From: Paragorgia papillata
Taxonomy: Eukaryota; Cnidaria; Anthozoa; Scleralcyonacea; Coralliidae
Direction of reading: 5' to 3'
Assembly: GCA_035771165.1 (NCBI GenBank)
Contig: JAWNZC010000003.1
Location: forward strand, 1,174,001-1,238,000
Length of the DNA stretch: 64,000 bases
Part shown: positions 1 to 11,318 of the stretch, piece by piece
Position numbering within the stretch: position 1 is the stretch's first letter
Layout of the letters: the number at the start of each line of letters is the position of its first letter
The notes under the pieces: generated by a model
The model's input: the letters and a program-made list of their open reading frames with translations, nothing else
What the model was told of the DNA's origin: nothing
Databases searched by the model: none
Translations under genes and position numbers: made by a program

Positions 1-1810
1 GATTTTGACGATGGCCGTGAAATTTTTACTGGGTTCTAGTCGCCGGAAGTGACGTAGAAGCAGGGAGACCATCTCAGACAGTAACAGTGTTTACATCGGG
101 AGTTTACGGTTCACCTTGGATTTTCTTGTTTTTTAAAGATTATGCCAAACAGGTGCGTCGTGTGTTTACTCCCGAATTAACCCAATTGATATGCTAGAAT
201 AGCGCTGTATCCCATTTCGTTTTTTGCGACAATAACGACGTACAATCCCAACGACGTACAATCCCGACTCACGGGAGCGAATAAAAGAAAGATAGCTTCG
301 GGTGAAAGGAACGTCGATTTCTCAAGGATAAAGGTGATGATAAATGAACGCCGACATCTACTTCTGTGACCTGTTCGTTGTTCGAAGTAGTTTGGTGCTA
401 AGACGATTCACAGCAGTTTATCACGAGGAAAATCCGTGGTGTGGCGATTGCAAAACGATAACAATAGAGCGTGTTTTTCCGGAAAGTGACAATAACTTGT
501 GCATGTCATCAGTCTTATATTTCGTTTTATCGAATTCGATCTTCGATCAAGAATATATCGAAATATACTACTACCTCTGGTTCTAATGCTGATAGCTAAA
601 ATGACTAGACTAGGAGGTAAACATTATTCTGGGATACCTAATCGAGATCGAAGACAAAGTAAAACTGTCTAGGCCATTTATACCTGAAGACGAATCATCA
701 GAATGCATTGTCAAGCCGTATGAAGTCGCAAATTTAATGAGCAAATGCGACTTGAAAAATACCTTCTACGATGGCTATAAATTCGCTTTGCGGGGCACAA
801 TAAGGTGAACGATTTGTAAGTTATGAAAGTTTGCTTTATCAGTGAATTTATGTTTACGTTTTATCGAATGTTGTGTACTGGCATGCCATTAGAAACTAAC
901 TATAGTACATACAATTAACAAAACAAGAGAATACTACAAACATAACAATTACAACTAATACGTACTTGATGACATGCATTAGAACTATAATAACTTATAA
1001 TCAGCACCTTATGCGATCAATTTTTGGGAACGCAAATTCGAAATAAAGCTTACGAGTTTAGCTTCCTTTTAGACTTATGAAAATTCACCGACACTTCGCG
1101 CAAACTGACGATAACTAAGGAATATCAGTAATGAAATCAGTATGCAAATTATGAAACGGCGCGAATATTCTATAACGCCTTTTCTCAAAAGGACAAACTT
1201 CGACTAAACAAAGGTTATAGCAAACAAGTTATTAGCCATAGTACTCACTTTGGATAAGCTTCTCTTCTCAAGCCAAGATAAAATAAGGTAGAGTAGATTG
1301 AGTGCCAATGTGAATAGAATATAGCTTTGGACGGTTCCAAAAACAACAGTTGCTTACTCACAAGCGTTCACATTAGAAAACAGAAGTTAACTGGTTGAGT
1401 AGGGTGTATATGTGTGGAATCATACCGGAATTTTAATTTGATTTAGATGCCTACGTTTTTCCTAACGGACATACTTTGGCTGGGTTAGGTAACCGCGTTT
1501 GCGCATTTAGAGACCAAACGTGCGTCTTTCGATGGGAAAAATTCACCTAGTGACGAAAATGAGGAAGATTTTGTTTGTTTTCCCACGAAAATATTTTAGA
1601 AAAACATCCTTTGCGTTTTGACCTTCCGTTTCGAAACAAACAGCCATATTAGCAATTAGCTATATTTGCTAAAACAAAATTGTATGCTGTCAAAGCCAAA
1701 TGATTCACATGTTTATATTTGTTATATATTTGGTCACTGCGTCTAACGGGCCGCAAATATCGAAGAATTGACTAGGCAAAGTATAAAATAGAAGATACAG
1801 AAAGCAGGTA
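1..1810 (+). repeat. THAP-derived repeat, copy A (decayed)
   Basis: Forward copy of a repeat found again, inverted, at 1994-7375 and in direct orientation at about 21105-22457. It opens inside the repeat, because the inverted copy extends about 70 bp further. From 142 it reads MPNRCVVC, the C-x2-C start of a THAP zinc-finger domain, and at 343-375 it reads K-stop-TPTSTSVTCS, the usual THAP stretch with Trp changed to TGA. All three copies share that stop, so an already dead sequence was copied. The second half at 670-730 keeps an acidic post-THAP stretch. It is not translatable as a whole. THAP identity is inferred from motif order; divergence is high near 1750-1810. Confidence 0.6.
885..1660. 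other. Insertion inside THAP repeat copy A
   Basis: Compared with the copy at 21.1-22.5 kb, about 775 bp is extra here: the flanking repeat sequence ends near the TTGTGTACTGGCATG at 870-885 and resumes at TTTGCTAAAACAAAA near 1660. The insert has no reading frame and no clear terminal inverted repeats that I could find. It could be a non-autonomous element or filler DNA. Confidence 0.4.
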
Positions 1811-1993
1811 GATACTGACAGTATTGAATAATATAATCCCCGTTCGCTTTCCGATTTCCACTTGCGAATAAGCCACCTGCGCACAATTCACCTAGGCTAA
1901 TAGAATTGCTTCGTTCTTCAAAATTGCCACAATTCAGTGCTCGTCCAATTCGATAAACAACAACAAATGTGCGATTTCAAAGTGACTCTGTAT

Positions 1994-2714
1994 GTATACT
2001 GTCGCCTGCAAGTTCAAATTTCAAAAGTGGATGCAAGTATTCCATTAATCTATAATCAACAGACATTTCCTACCTGTTTTCTGTACTGATCTTTTATCTG
2101 ATACTTTATCTTGTCAATTTTTCGATGTAAGTGTCCCGCTAGACGCAGTGACCAGATTTCCAGGAAAACAAGTGTAAAGAACTTGATCACTGTCATTAAC
2201 CGTTTCAATGCAAGCTTTGATTTAATTACTGACATTCCTTCGCATTCGCATTAAGCAGTTCAGTGGCAGAGTAATATCGAATAGAATTAAACATGCGAAT
2301 CATTTGGCTTTGACAGCATACAATTTTGTTTTAGCAAATGCGTGTATGCAACATTGTAGATAAAACGTAAACATAAATTCACTGATAAAAGCAACTTTCA
2401 ATAAAACTTACCAATCATTGACCTTATCGTGCCCCACAAAAGGGAATTTGTAGCCGTCGTACTAAAGACCTTTTTCACGTCGCATTTGCTCATAATTTAC
2501 GATCCAAATTTCATTGGCAGCCGACTCGTTTTCAAACGGCTTGACAATGCATTCAGATGATTCGTCTTCAGGTATGGCCACACTGGAAGACAGTTTTACT
2601 TCGTCTTCGATCTCGATTACGTATCCCGGAATAATGTTTACATCCTAGTCTAGTCATTTTAGCTATCAGCGTTAGAACCAGAGGTAGACGACATTACCAA
2701 GTCAAGTATATTTC
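1994..2714 (-). repeat. THAP-derived repeat, copy B, 3' part (inverted)
   Basis: Reverse complement of the 3' half of the THAP repeat, running from the repeat end (GTATACTGTCGCCTGC) back to the break point at TTC (2712-2714). With copy A it makes a long palindrome whose centre is near 1810-1994. The 5' half of this same copy lies at 6709-7375, on the far side of the foldback element. The stretch between the two copies (about 1811-1993) holds nothing I recognise. Confidence 0.65.
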
Positions 2715-3850
2715 AATAAGTAATAATACCCCCCACTACGGAGACCAAAGGGGTGCCGCATCATTAAATCTTCAACTTATTATTTATTCATTCTCAGGCC
2801 CCTTTAGGACCTCCTAACCCTAATCTCATTAGTATACATTTTATATAGCGGCGCGTTACGTCATTAGCGCCTAACCCTAGTGTTCCGGAACCCCTGGTTT
2901 TCACTAGGTCATAATCGACTTATTATTTACGCTTCTCCACAAACCTTAACGTTTATCCAACCCCCTAGGTAATACATCATAACCGATAGCTCTCCGACTG
3001 ATTCCCGAAGATCGTCTTATCAAAAGGCACTCGACTTATATCCTTATAAGCAATAGTAATTACCTTTTCATTTATACACTTTACCCTACTGACAGTCGAC
3101 AGTTGTGGGACACGTAGACGTACAGAGCATACGTACAGTAAACTTTAACAAAATGGACGTTCTTTACAAGGAACTAAAGAGAAATTGATAGAGACACTTT
3201 ATATTTTTTATCTTAAACCTGGTTTGGAGGAATATACAGAGTTTTGAACAGCCTAAAGTGTCTGAATTGGCAGAGATAACGTATAGACTTGAATTAATAG
3301 TATATCATGAATATTATATTAGTTTAGAACCTAAATATTCAAACAGAGTAAGTCATCCTAGAATCAATGCTAACTAAACCTTCGTTTGTAAGCGAGGAAT
3401 GAATATGGAATGAAGAGTCACTTGGAAAAGCCGTAAGAACGATTTTAATTAAGTGTCGAAATATAAACAAAAGGAAAAGCGATTTATTACTTTTGAAAGC
3501 GTTGCTACGCTTTCTGTTACTAAGTGTGATATTTGCATATTTATCCTCAGTGCACGTGCACGAGACAAAAGAGAAACTCATTACGGGTCATAAAGAGGAT
3601 TAAGTGCTTGGACAAGTCTAGGCGAAAAGGGCAAGTTTGGACGACAAGAATAACAGGGGACACTGAGTTTAAAAATATTTATTTCACTTTACAAATTTGT
3701 CATTTATTTAAAACATTTTTCTAGGACTGGGATGCCGACTCATCGTTATAGGATAAGGTCTTCTCCTGAAATCATATCTTATAATCTGCTTAGAACATAA
3801 GCAGATATATTCAAAAGAAATCGTATCAGCAACCTCCAATCGTCAACGCT

Positions 3851-4120
3851 ATGTACAATACTGAACAGCTAATGCGAGATATTGTACAAACACCACAATT
3901 AACACCCGATGAAAAGAACATCCTATACTCTAATCAACTCGATCGTTTTCTGACATTCCAACAACAGCTGCAGGACCAGCAGAATCAAGTTCAAACTAAT
4001 CTTCAAATACAGCTACTAAGAGTTATACAAAATTTGACAGAGACCCCACAAAAGCCTCAAAAACCTGAATCCCAGCAACCTGAACACCTTCCGTTAGATT
4101 CTCCGTCAAACCTAGCGTAG
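3851..4120 (+). CDS. Small Gln-rich ORF in the foldback loop
   Basis: An 89-residue open frame lies wholly in the unique loop of the foldback element. It starts MYNTEQLMRDIVQTP and has a Gln/Asn-rich helical middle (LQDQQNQVQTNLQIQLLRV) and a Pro/Glu-rich end. Composition suggests a coiled-coil or gag-like protein, but no family is recognised. It ends 33 bp before the next loop ORF, so the two could be one interrupted gene: the intervening bases contain stops. The only support is that the sole non-palindromic part of the element is nearly all open. Confidence 0.35.
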   Translation: MYNTEQLMRDIVQTPQLTPDEKNILYSNQLDRFLTFQQQLQDQQNQVQTNLQIQLLRVIQNLTETPQKPQKPESQQPEHLPLDSPSNLA

Positions 4121-4153
4121 CTAAACCATATTTTCTAACTCCTCCTCCAACTG

Positions 4154-4459
4154 TTGAATAAATGGTTAACTGGAGATGAAAGTGATTCAGGAGAAAACGA
4201 CTCGGACGAAGAAGTTTCGGAAGCCGACTCAGACGACTATGGTCGTCAAGAAAATTATAAATATCAAAATTCTTCTGATGAAGATTTGCATGAAACAACG
4301 GTCAATAATAGTCGAGACGAAGCCCCTCACATCTTAATGGTTCCCAGGAATGAACCTCATAATGCTTATAAAGTGAGAATACCTAGATATGATTTCAGGA
4401 GCAGACCTTATCCTATAACGATGAGTCGGCATCCCAGTCCTATAAAATGTTTTAAATAA
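4154..4459 (+). CDS. Acidic ORF running from loop into right arm
   Basis: A 101-residue frame with a strongly acidic Ser/Asp/Glu N-terminal half (residues 6-45) and a C-terminal half rich in Arg, Pro and Tyr. The first ~76 residues are encoded in the loop; the end is encoded inside the inverted arm, so its reverse complement also occurs near 3710-3780. Such acidic-then-basic layout is seen in structural proteins of retroelements, but no homolog is recognised. A start at 4154 is the first Met; the upstream frame is closed. Confidence 0.35.
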   Translation: MNKWLTGDESDSGENDSDEEVSEADSDDYGRQENYKYQNSSDEDLHETTVNNSRDEAPHILMVPRNEPHNAYKVRIPRYDFRSRPYPITMSRHPSPIKCFK

Positions 4460-4886
4460 ATGACATATTTGTAAAGTGAAATAAATATTTTTAAACTCAG
4501 TGTCTCCTGTTATTCTTGTCGTCCAAACTTGCCCTTCTCGCCTAGACTTTCCCAAGTGCTTAATACTCTTAATGACCCCTAATGAGTTTCTCTTTTGTCT
4601 CCTGCACGTGCACTGAGGATAAATATGCAAATATCACACTTAGTAACAGAAAGCGTAGCAACGCTTTCAAAGTAATAAATCGCTTTTCCTTTAGTTTATA
4701 TTTCGACACTCAATTAAAATCGTTTTTACGGCTTTTCGAAGTAACTCTTCATTCTATCTTCCTACGATTTCCTCGCTTATAAACGAAGGTTTAGTTAGCA
4801 TTGATTCTAGGATGACTTGCTCTGTTTGAATATTTAGGTTCTAAACTAATATAATATTCATGATATACTATTAATTCAAGGTCTAT

Positions 4887-6143
4887 TTATTTATTTATTT
4901 ATTTATTTATTTACAAGCTTTGCCACGAGTGGCAGGGAAGTCCCACAGAGTTGTTGCTCCATTACGGGGTCCCTATATATAATACAAAATGAAATCTAAT
5001 GGCCAAAATCAAGACGTAAATAGGCACTTCTAAGCTAAGACTATAAAACATAAACTAACAGCACATTTTAACAAGAAGACTAGATAGGGGACGGCACGAG
5101 TGACATTTTACACAGACGGTTTTAAAAGTTTGTGGAATTTCGACATCGTATACGAGTTCGGTTACATGTTGGTAGTATTTTAACAATTCGGATTTGAATT
5201 GGCCTATAGAGAGATTGGGACCTCGCAAAGGTGATGGCAAGCAGTTGAAAATTCTTGGAGCTCTACAATAAAAGCTATTCTGAAAAGTTAGAGTTTTCAC
5301 TTTAGGAATATTTAAAATAATTTCATTAGTTTGATTTGTACGCCTGGTTACACGATTGGATGATTTAACGGAGATGTAAGGGTCATTTGAATTAAGCAAT
5401 GCTTTGAAAAGGTATACCAAGTCCAGGTACTCGTGCCAGTACGACAGAGGTAGCAGTTCTGTTGTTAGGAGTCTATCCCTATAGGTGACGTCAGATCTAA
5501 ATGGTAACGACAGAATAAACTTGGTTGCGCGGCGCTGGACTCTTTCGATGTTAAGAATTAGTGATACAGATTGCGGAGACCAGACTTGTGAGCAGTATGC
5601 AAAATGACTTCTAACTAAAACTGTGTATAATGCAGTACGAACCCGCTGGTCATGGATATCAAGTGAAGATCTTCTTATAAAACCCATCATTTTGTTGGCT
5701 TTAGCCAGTGCTGCGGTTACATGTGAGTTCCACTTAAGATCAGGAGTAACCAGAATTCCAAGATCTTTCTGAACATCGGTGGTGCCAACTGTGGTGTCCA
5801 TCAGATGGTAGCTTGACTGGATAGGTGTAATGTTCCTCGTCACTCTAAGCCATACTTTGCACCACTGGCATATCCTGTCAAGATCACGCTGGAGGCACTC
5901 CACGTCCTTTGTGTTTTTTATGGCACGGTAACACTTAGTGTCATCAGCAAATAAAGCAACAGATGATGTGTTGGCTACTTTGGGGAGATCATTCACATAT
6001 ATAAGAAACAGTAGAGGACCCAGAATTGAACCTTGGGGCACTCCAGATAGCACTCGGAGTGGTCGTGATGTTTGGCCAAGGACGGCGACTCTCTGGTAGC
6101 GATCTACTAGGTAGTTCTCAAACCATTTCAGCAAATTACCACA
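4887..6143 (-). mobile_element. 5'-truncated LINE (CR1/L2-like) in foldback arm
   Basis: A non-LTR retrotransposon lies on the minus strand, ending in an (AAAT)n tail at 4887-4915. The uninterrupted left foldback arm (near 3285) shows the empty site, TTCAAGTCTATACG. Here the site is split, with GTCTAT (4881-4886) and GGCTAT (6144-6149) as a slightly diverged target duplication. The element begins in the middle of the reverse transcriptase, so it is a typical 5'-truncated copy. Confidence 0.85.
5055..6134 (-). CDS. LINE reverse transcriptase, C-terminal part
   Basis: A 359-residue frame with reverse transcriptase palm motifs: SGVPQGSILGPLLFLIYVND (motif B region) near residue 30 and FADDTK with the catalytic FADD near residue 63. 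The thumb region has DLGILVTPDLKW, then a CxxVWSP stretch and a basic RxxRRATK segment, all usual in CR1/L2/jockey-type proteins. About a dozen residues seem missing just after QWCKVW, where the family normally has W-x-L-x-F-N-x-x-K-C, so an internal deletion is likely and the copy is probably inactive. The endonuclease and the N-terminal half of RT are absent through 5' truncation. Confidence 0.85.
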   Translation of the reverse strand: MLKWFENYLVDRYQRVAVLGQTSRPLRVLSGVPQGSILGPLLFLIYVNDLPKVANTSSVALFADDTKCYRAIKNTKDVECLQRDLDRICQWCKVWLRVTRNITPIQSSYHLMDTTVGTTDVQKDLGILVTPDLKWNSHVTAALAKANKMMGFIRRSSLDIHDQRVRTALYTVLVRSHFAYCSQVWSPQSVSLILNIERVQRRATKFILSLPFRSDVTYRDRLLTTELLPLSYWHEYLDLVYLFKALLNSNDPYISVKSSNRVTRRTNQTNEIILNIPKVKTLTFQNSFYCRAPRIFNCLPSPLRGPNLSIGQFKSELLKYYQHVTELVYDVEIPQTFKTVCVKCHSCRPLSSLLVKMCC

Positions 6144-6708
6144 GGCTATACGTTATCCCTGCCAATTCAGACACTTTAGGCTGTTCAAAACTCTGTATAT
6201 TCCTCCAAACCACGTTTAAGATAAATATAAAGTTATCTATCAATTTCTCTTTAGTTCCTTGTAAAGAACGTCTATTTTGTTAAAGTTTACTGTACGCATG
6301 CTCTGTACGTCTACGTGTCCCACAACTGTCGACTGTCAGTAGGGTAAAGTGTATAAATGAAAAGGTAATTACTATTACTTATAAGGATACAAGTCGAGTG
6401 CCTTTTGATAAGACGATCTTCGGGAATCAGTCGGAGAGCTATCGGTTATGATGTATTACCCGGGGGGTTGGATAAACGTTAGGGTTTGGGGAGAAGCATA
6501 AATAATAAGTCGATTATGACGTAGTGAAAACCAGGGGTTCTGGAACACTAGGGTTAGACGCCAATGACGTAACACGCCGCTATATAAAATGTATACTAAT
6601 GAGATTAGGGTTAGGAGGTCCTAAAGGGGCCTGAGAATGAATAAATAATAAGTTGAATATTTAATGAGGCGGCATCCCTTTGGTCTCCATAGTGGGGGGT
6701 ATTACTAC

Positions 6709-7375
6709 TTCGATATATTCTTGATCAAAGATCGAACACGCAAAGAATACTTCAATAAAAAGAAATATGAGACTGATGACATGCACAAGTTCGTGTCACT
6801 TTCCCGAAAAACACGCTCTATTGTTGTCGTTTTGTAATCGCCACACCGACGGGTTTTCCTCGTGATAAACTGCTGTGAATCGTCTTAGTACCAAATATTT
6901 CCGTTGAAACTACTTCAAACAACGAACAGGTCACAGAAATAGATGTCGGCGTTCATTTCACATCTTTATCCTTGACAAATCGGCGTTCCTTTCACCCGAA
7001 GCTATCCTTTTATTCGCCTCCCGTGAGTCGGGATTGTACATCGTTATTGTCGCAAAAAAAAGAATGGCATACAGCGTTATTATAGCATATCAATTGGGTT
7101 CATTCGAGAGTAAAAACACTACGCACCTGTTTGGCATAGTTTTTAAAATAATTTCCGACAAAATAACCTGAATAAAGCCAAGAAAATCCAAGATGAACCG
7201 TAAACTCCCAATGTAAACACTGTTATTGTCTGAGAGGGTCTCCCTGCTTCTACGTCACTAACGGCGACTAGAACCCAGTAAAAAATGTTCACGGCCATCG
7301 TTAAAATCGCCAACTTTAACAAGAAAAAAGTCCACGAAGTTGGAATTTTAGGAAAAGAAGATATATTACAAATCA
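6709..7375 (-). repeat. THAP-derived repeat, copy B, 5' part (inverted)
   Basis: Reverse complement of the 5' half of the THAP repeat. The start Met of the THAP segment is at 7137-7135, the second Cys is replaced by Phe, and the same Trp-to-TGA change as in copies A and C is present. It extends about 70 bp beyond the sequence available for copy A and matches copy C upstream (GGACTTTTTT near 7320-7335), so the left end of the window cuts copy A short. Confidence 0.65.
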
Positions 7376-7971
7376 TAAGCGACAAATTGGACTAGGTAAC
7401 TTCAATAGAAACAAAACACTAAATTATAAAATGATGACAGTTTCACATTTTAAACGTTTCATTTCAGATAGGTTATAACTTGTGAGGGAGGTACATTACT
7501 TCAAAACGTTATCAATCCTAACCATAAGTGCACCACAGGCGCACCAATTAGTGTAACAAAGGTATAACAGCCTGCAATACATTCGTTATAAAAATATATA
7601 TGAAGGGAGCTGCTTTAGTTAGGGATCCTTTTTTATTGGATTTGAAGTAATCTGAAGCAAGTATTTTGTGTCACTGTCAATTGATTTGTCATTTATTACT
7701 GTCAATTGATTTGTCATTTATTTTAAATTTATCTGTCAGTTATTTTAAATAAATTGTGAGGTAATTTGAGGCCAAAATTTACAGTTAAAATGGAAATGCC
7801 TTGAACCCACTTCCGCTTGTGTTGTTTACTGTATTTCTGTAGTCGCTACTGAAGCGCGAGGAAAACGTTTTCTCGAAAAATGGGAATAAAAAGTATAGTT
7901 TAGCTTTCATAGAATTTAATCATACTATAAGGAATGTTTCTCTCAAATAGATACCAACATCCAAATATATG
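7376..7971. other. Intergenic DNA, nothing recognised
   Basis: AT-rich sequence with a direct repeat of GTCAATTGATTTGTCATTTAT at about 7675-7720 (two copies 28 bp apart). No coding potential and no terminal repeats were found. Confidence 0.5.
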
Positions 7972-9135
7972 GAAATGTCGAAAATCGCCGCCATTTTGGT
8001 TCACGGCCGAGTTGCAAGCAAAGTTTCAAAAGGCATGGAACTAGCACATTTATGACCTAGAACAGGTACGTGCGTTTGATTTTTCTCATCATATAAACTA
8101 AATGAGATGATACGAAGCTATACCCTTCAGGCGGTTATACGTCGCGAATGACAAATTTCTAATCTTAATACTGTTGTATTTTGTATACATTGTCAGGTAT
8201 AAATACTACCGCTCTATCGCTTCTATGTCTACAGACTCTTTCTCTAGAACTAGGATGAGCCAAAAACATAAAATCTTTCCTTCAAGTCTGCCGTGGTTTA
8301 CTATCTGGAAAGCTGTGCGTGTAGCCCTGAGGGAAAGCCGTGCGAAGTGGAGGGAATATCAAGCTGCGATTCTGCGGATATCAAAGCCGTGCGAGAAGCG
8401 CCGAGAACGTTCGTCTATATTGTTATGGTTTGTCTTTTCTTGCTTATTTATTATTCTAATATCTGTCATTAAATCTCATTCTACACTAGTTTATGCTTCT
8501 AAACTTCTGTGTATATGTCAAAAACGTTCTTTAATAATTTTTAATAAAAATATGATGAAATTGGATATTTGTTTTCATTTGCGTGAATTCTTAGGTTACT
8601 ATTTATAGGTAGCGGTCTTTTCTTTGGAAAAACCGTCTATGTTTCGGCGGGTTCTCCGTTTCGGCGGGTTCTCCGTTTGTCGGATTTGTTACTTTGTTGA
8701 TATCATAACTATTGCTACAAGAATAGTATCCGATGTACAGTATATGTCCATAAGCTCTTGCAAGCAGACCAATCCAAAGACAGTCAAGTCAGCTGAGAAA
8801 CGTTCGGCGAAAATATATATATGAAGTGATTTCATACTTCAAAGCTGAAAGCAAACGTTCTTTGAACAAAATATATTGATCTCCGTGCTTCCAATATTCT
8901 TTTGGACATCTCACTGTCTTAAGCTTTTCAGAAAATTGCCAGAAGACAGAACTCAGAAGCATATTTTTAACATCTAAAACTGCGAAATAAGAATATCAAG
9001 TGATGGTATAAACGTATCAAGCGCTAATAATCGGGCGTTCCAGAATCCACGTCATAAATGTGTTAGTTCCATGCCTTTTGAAACTTTGCTTGCAACTCGG
9101 CCATGAACCAAAATGGAGGCGATTTTCAACATTTC
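7972..9135. mobile_element. Inverted-repeat element, ~1.16 kb, non-autonomous
   Basis: 85-bp inverted repeats lie at 7972-8056 and 9051-9135; they share AATCGCC(G/T)CCATTTTGG and GAGTTGCAAGCAAAGTTTC with a few mismatches. The interior includes a 144-residue frame at 8174-8608 without recognisable motifs, which I do not call a gene, and a short tandem repeat TTTCGGCGGGTTCTCCG at 8642-8677. The element type is not clear and no convincing target duplication was identified. Confidence 0.55.
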
Positions 9136-9778
9136 AACAGGGCATAGAAAATCGAGAATTCATCCAAATCAAAAAATGTTTGGACTGAGGTACTCAACAA
9201 ACCGCAGTAATTTGATTTTTTTTTTTTAAATATTTGGAGTTAGGGGCACTTTAAGTGTTCTTTCCAATAAGACAAACTTAATTTTCGTTTCATGTGCACT
9301 TTAAGTCTGTCAATGTAAAGGACCACCCCCTTCTCTATGTGAGTACGACTGACCTAGCAATGTTCTATGGGTATCAGCCTATTATAATCTGGAGTCAAAA
9401 CTATTGTGTAGTGGGGGTGCTACGTGGTCGACTTTTTCTCGCTTCTCCTCCTCGACTATCAACTGAATCAAACTAACTGGTCAAAACAACTGGCAAGGCA
9501 AGCGTGTTTGACCTCACAATTCCTCAATTTGGCCAGTCATTGTTCATTGACCAGCCATTATTTGGAACCCTGAATAGTAAACTAGATCCCAAGGATAGTG
9601 CAAAGTTTCATGCAACTAAATTTATTTGCGGTGTCTGAAAGGGGATGAATATCAATATTCTTGTGACATCAAAAATAAAGAAAAATAACCAATTTCATTA
9701 ATGAAGACCATGCTTAAGTAACCATAAATTACTAATGACGACATTTTGTCTTGAAAATATTAAAAAAATGGGTAAAGC

Positions 9779-9809
<31 letters not shown>

Positions 9810-10395
9810 CATACTAGACGAAAGTCAGAGAACGAGAAACTACAGAGCATTATAACAGAGACTCGGAGTATCATAACGGTGTATTTAAACAAATACACTG
9901 CGCGTACCTGACAAGTTGACTCGTGACACAACGCGACAGAAATATCCTGAATGTCAGACCTTTATTTTATATCCAGGCTCGTCTTTCCCCTAACAGACAA
10001 TGAATCCTTTCTTCTACACCATATTTAATACTGTAAGTCCGCAAAATCCCTGTTTCGAGAAGATATATTGTCGCTCGCTCCTTGGCCCCACCATGTTTGT
10101 AATCAAAATTCCAGCTCGCACGTGCGCAGTAGCATGTTAGCATAAAAATCCGGGGGGACACATCTTATATTCGAGACATATTATGAAGTATTCAAGATAT
10201 CGAAATCAAATGCATTACAATTTGACATGTAAAAACCCCATCGATAACTCACTTAGTGGTCTGCCCTCATTGTAACTTCACATTAACTTTTCCACTGACA
10301 ATAGTAAATTGAAGTACCAAAATACTACGAAATAAAGTTGCGACCCCCCCCCTGGATGTTAACACTATCGGTCACTGACTGAGTCATATATATAT
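9136..10395. other. Intergenic DNA with a (TA)n tract
   Basis: Contains an AT dinucleotide tract at 9779-9805 followed by CATACATAC, and a shorter one at 10387-10400. No coding region is supported. ORFs of 60-77 codons here run through these tracts and show no family motifs. Confidence 0.5.
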
Positions 10396-10583
10396 ATATC
10401 GTGTGAATTTTCGCCACTGAATTTTCGATCACAATACTGCAAAGTTTGCACTAAAAAGCAAATGGCTTTATAATATCAGAGGACAAAATGGTAACCAACA
10501 TTTTAAAATACAGTGATTTAAACAGCCATTACAAAGTATAATACAGTAAATAACTAAAGTATTTATATAAAGAACAAAAGAAC

Positions 10584-11318
10584 AAGGTACTATTTGTGGA
10601 GGTGGAAAAGAGCAATGCAATGAACAAAGAGGGGAAATGTTCAATCTTTTGTTTAGAAATTGAGGGAAGTAAATTTCAGACCACAATCAATAACCAGGAA
10701 ATCAAACAAGGAAAATCAACTAAATATCTAGGAATAACTTTCAGTGAGGATCTCTCATGGCACGATCACATTGATAATTTAATCGTCAAAGTTAATCAAA
10801 GACTTGGATTATTACGACGAGTAAAACCTTATCTACCATTGGATGCACGATGTATTCTTTATACTTCTCTGGTACTACCACTTCTAGACTACACAGACAT
10901 AATTTGGGGGGACAAGAACAACTTGGTGCTCATGAATTATCTTCAAATACTGGAAAACAAAGTCGCTAAACTAATACTAAATTATTCTCCTCTCTCCTCG
11001 GCAACTGAAGCTCTGAAACTACTAAATTGGACACCTTTAAAAATTAGAAGACATAAACATCGTATTTTTATTTTTAAATGTATTAATGGACTAATTTATT
11101 TCGATTTTAAACTAACCGCAAATAGCAACAGTCATAGTTATAACACAAGAAAAACAAAAACCAACCTACCAAGCTTCAAAGGACTTCAACGATCTGGATA
11201 TCATTTAAGGTGGCTCCATACAGTTTCTTCGAAAATGGAAAATACACGTTTTGAGAGTCCAAAACACGTGCATAAACAATTCGGAAAAACAATAAAACTA
11301 AATGTTATGCATAGTTAA
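10584..11318 (+). pseudogene. LINE reverse transcriptase fragment (C-terminal)
   Basis: About 240 codons of the C-terminal, thumb and post-RT part of a non-LTR reverse transcriptase. Diagnostic segments are KSTKYLGITFSEDLSWHDHI (residues ~44-63), followed by RLGLLRRVKPYLP, then LYTSLVLPLLDYTDIIWGD and the basic/hydrophobic ILENKVAKLILNYSP. The catalytic palm is absent. This family differs from the LINE at 4.9-6.1 kb. The frame runs to a normal stop, after which no A-rich tail is obvious. It is a 5'-truncated or deleted copy, not a host gene. Confidence 0.8.

Larger units (their letters stand above)
2715..6708. mobile_element. Foldback element with ~1.07-kb inverted arms
   Basis: The left arm 2715-3780 is matched by the reverse complement of 4383-6708 once the LINE at 4887-6143 is removed; both arms are then about 1.06 kb. 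The ends read TAATACCCCCCAC. The element sits in THAP repeat copy B with TTC on both sides (2712-2714 and 6709-6711). The uninterrupted site is seen in the copy at 21.7 kb, where TATATTTCGATATATTC is continuous. The loop, 3781-4382, carries two short reading frames. Long arms and a small loop are features of foldback elements; no known transposase is encoded. The element is about 2.73 kb without the LINE. Confidence 0.7.

Noticed and set aside
3339..3724. ORFs in the left foldback arm, and their mirror images at 4334-4782
   Set aside because: They are on both strands of a palindrome, so the same peptide appears twice in opposite orientation. Composition is not protein-like, and the frames differ in the two arms.
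8174..8608. 144-codon frame inside the inverted-repeat element
   Set aside because: No motif, no splice context and low-complexity hydrophobic C-terminus. Length alone is not enough in this AT content.
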